A stretch of DNA of 6,874 nt, taken from Archaeoglobales archaeon (lineage in GTDB: Archaea; Halobacteriota; Archaeoglobi; Archaeoglobales; Archaeoglobaceae). Where the stretch lies: positions 1-6,874 of the forward strand of contig QMZD01000093.1 in assembly GCA_003662985.1 (NCBI GenBank), read 5' to 3'. The notes under the pieces are model-generated. The model was not told the DNA's origin. It saw only the letters and a program-made list of their open reading frames with translations, and did not search any database. Below are positions 5,467-6,874 of the stretch, piece by piece; positions within the stretch are counted from its first letter, which is position 1; every line of letters starts with the position of its first letter. The position numbers were made by a program, and so were the translations under genes.

Positions 5467-6693
5467 TTTCAGAAATTCCTCGATGAACATTTTTCTTAAT
5501 TCTCTTATAATCTTCCCGGAATCTATGCCTACCGGGCAAACTTCTGCGCACCTCGAGCAAAGGAGGCATGCAAGGGCGTGGTGGGCAAAATCCTCACCGA
5601 TTATCGCACTCCACAGCACGCCTATCCCACCCATGTAAGAATTCCCCCATCTCCCCCTGAGTTCCGAGAAAATGGGGCAGGCGTACATGCATGCGCCACA
5701 TCTTAGACATTTCAACGCATCTCTTAGAAAGCCTTTGCTTGCCCTAACTCTCCCGTTATCGAGTAACACCACCAAAACCTCTTCCGGGCCATGCATGCCC
5801 CTCACAATCTTCTTTTCGATGTCTCCCGTTTTGCTCGCAGAGCTGATTACATCGAGATAAGCGGGCATTTCGTAGCCTGCATACCTCCATGTTACCTCTG
5901 CAACCTTGTAGGCATCTTCGAGTGTTGGAACGATTTTCTCCACACCAACAACGGCTATGTGGAGTCTGGGCAATGTCGTGACCAATCTGGCGTTGCCCTC
6001 ATTTTCTATTATCAGAAGGCTCCCCGTGTTGGCGGCAATCGCATTGGCACCACTAAAACCAACCTCAGCCCTTTCGATCTTTTCCCTGAGAAAATCCCTT
6101 ACAGACTTAACGATCGAATTAACGTCTGAACTAACGTCTCTATGCGTTCCAAGTTTTTCTTTTATTATGATCGCAATCTGCTCCCTCGTTAGATGTGCGG
6201 CCGGAGTTGTCAAATGCATCGGTTCTTCGTTTACCAGCTGCACGAGAAAATCACCCAGATCCGTCTCCCATACCTCAAATCCCTTCTCTTCGAGAAATCT
6301 CCTGAGACCTATTTCCCTGAGTGTCATGCTCTTCGATTTAACGATCGTCCTTTCCTCCATATCGGCAAGTTTTTTGAGAATGTATTTCCTTGCTTCAGAG
6401 CCGTTTTTTGCAAGAAAAACCTCCATGCCATTCTTTTCCATATTCGATGCTGCTCTATCAATCAGATACTCTATATCCTTCAGTGATTCTTCTTTTATAG
6501 CCTTCACATCCTCTGCAAGCTCAGATGTTTCCGGAAATCTCTCCAATGTCGCCCTAAGATTGGCAAAAAAGGATTGAGTTGCGTTTTGAAAGGCAAGAGA
6601 GGCGTTGATATTCTTTGCCTCTTCCCTTATCACGCTCCTGAATTCCCTTATCAGGTTATCCAAGTTTGTTTTCTCTCCTTTTCTTATGGCCAA
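5452..6693 (-). CDS. LutB-like LUD-domain iron-sulfur protein
   Basis: A 413-residue cytoplasmic protein of the LutB/LldF/YkgF family, which with a CCG protein (LutA/LldE) and LutC forms an iron-sulfur system that oxidises L-lactate. The substrate here is inferred. The LUD domain spans about 70-315, with KSKSMTLREIGL (119-130), ETDLGDFLVQL (143-153), TREQIA (169-174), GFSGANAIAANTGSL (212-226) and GPEEVLVVLLDNGR (302-315). Two 4Fe-4S motifs follow: C329, C332, C335, C339 and C376, C379, C382, C386 (CPVGI). The protein ends about 27 residues after the last Cys, whereas bacterial LutB (about 475 residues) has a longer tail. The start is TTG: an in-frame TAA lies eight codons upstream with no ATG or GTG between. 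A partial CCG gene ends 47 bases upstream on the same strand, matching the LutA-LutB order. The 47-base gap holds a TATA-like run (6708-6726), so an internal promoter is possible. Confidence 0.9.
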   Translation of the reverse strand: MAIRKGEKTNLDNLIREFRSVIREEAKNINASLAFQNATQSFFANLRATLERFPETSELAEDVKAIKEESLKDIEYLIDRAASNMEKNGMEVFLAKNGSEARKYILKKLADMEERTIVKSKSMTLREIGLRRFLEEKGFEVWETDLGDFLVQLVNEEPMHLTTPAAHLTREQIAIIIKEKLGTHRDVSSDVNSIVKSVRDFLREKIERAEVGFSGANAIAANTGSLLIIENEGNARLVTTLPRLHIAVVGVEKIVPTLEDAYKVAEVTWRYAGYEMPAYLDVISSASKTGDIEKKIVRGMHGPEEVLVVLLDNGRVRASKGFLRDALKCLRCGACMYACPIFSELRGRWGNSYMGGIGVLWSAIIGEDFAHHALACLLCSRCAEVCPVGIDSGKIIRELRKMFIEEFLKGSRS

Positions 6694-6697
6694 ATTT

Positions 6698-6705
6698 TCA
6701 CTTCC
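6698..6705 (-). promoter_or_regulatory. Ribosome binding site of the LutB-like gene
   Basis: GGAAGTGA on the minus strand matches GGAGGTGA at seven of eight bases and stands four bases before the TTG at 6693. It supports that TTG as the start, the only standard start codon between it and the upstream in-frame stop. Confidence 0.65.
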
Positions 6706-6740
6706 ACTTTGGTTTTATTTAATTTACCAAGTTCAACATC

Positions 6741-6874
6741 CTATTCACTTCCCTTTCCACTTTCCCACATGGTTCGTGCAATTACGCTGAGATAGTCTTC
6801 AGCGTCAAAACCACATCTCAGGAAGTTCATGAGGCAGATAGGACAGGCTGTCATAATCCTGAACTTGCTACTAC
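6741..6874 (-). CDS. C-terminal end of a CCG-domain (HdrD/LutA-like) protein, cut by window edge
   Basis: An open frame enters from the right edge and stops at TAG (6743-6741), giving the last 43 codons. It contains TACPICLMNFL, the C-terminal CxxC of a CCG domain, in the same place as SCPICLNML in the other HdrD-like protein of this window. A short helical tail ending SGKGSE follows. The CPxC form is more like HdrB/HdrD than bacterial LutA, which usually reads SCLMH here. Only the end is visible, so the number of CCG domains and any N-terminal clusters are unknown. Its place 47 bases before the LutB-like gene on the same strand argues that the two proteins work together, as LutA and LutB (LldE and LldF) do. 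Confidence 0.75.
   Translation of the reverse strand, partial: SSKFRIMTACPICLMNFLRCGFDAEDYLSVIARTMWESGKGSE

Noticed and set aside
5957..6577. 206-codon plus-strand ORF inside the LutB-like gene
   Set aside because: It is a Ser/Leu-rich shadow of a conserved LUD-domain gene, with no sign of its own.

Overview
The window looks like chromosomal DNA of a hyperthermophilic euryarchaeon, most likely a member of the Archaeoglobales. The malate dehydrogenase reads very close to the Archaeoglobus enzyme as I remember it. An archaeal NMD3 sits next to a wyosine-base enzyme of the Taw2/Trm5 family. Iron-sulfur proteins of the heterodisulfide-reductase (CCG) and lactate-utilisation (LUD) kinds flank them. 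Starts follow archaeal habits: TATA-like boxes about 26 bases before apparently leaderless ATGs, or strong GGAGGTG-type ribosome sites before TTG. I see no mobile element, CRISPR array, tRNA or rRNA.

Layout, left to right. (1) Bases 1-926, minus strand: the first 308 codons of a protein cut by the left edge. It is not in a family I can name with certainty, but its pattern suggests the TraB/Tiki/ChaN-like fold. (2) 979-2085, minus: a soluble HdrD-like protein with two ferredoxin-type 4Fe-4S sites and two CCG domains, 52 bases upstream of gene 1 and probably co-transcribed with it. (3) 2086-2229: a divergent promoter region. (4) 2230-3201, plus: NMD3, a large-ribosomal-subunit factor. (5) 3206-4234, plus: a Taw2-type tRNA-Phe wyosine enzyme carrying a Trm5-like N-terminal domain, 4 bases after NMD3, giving a two-gene translation operon. 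(6) 4235-4328: an AT-rich convergent terminator region. (7) 4329-5216, minus: malate dehydrogenase, starting at TTG with a near-perfect ribosome site. (8) 5217-5451: an A-rich gap holding a candidate promoter flanked by a direct repeat, and a small degenerate tandem repeat. (9) 5452-6693, minus: a LutB-like LUD plus two-4Fe-4S protein, also starting at TTG. (10) 6741-6874, minus: the last 43 codons of another CCG-type protein cut by the right edge.

Functionally there are two themes. The minus strand carries redox carbon metabolism: a CCG protein plus a LutB-like protein form the core pair seen in LutABC/LldEFG-type lactate oxidation, and malate dehydrogenase supplies the malate/oxaloacetate step. 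The plus strand carries translation: ribosome assembly (NMD3) and tRNA anticodon-loop modification (Taw2). No wholly new system is proved here. The points most worth checking are the domain make-up of the Taw2 protein, the unnamed protein coupled to the HdrD-like gene, and the repeat at the 3' end of the LutB-like gene, which keeps the reading frame open past the stop.
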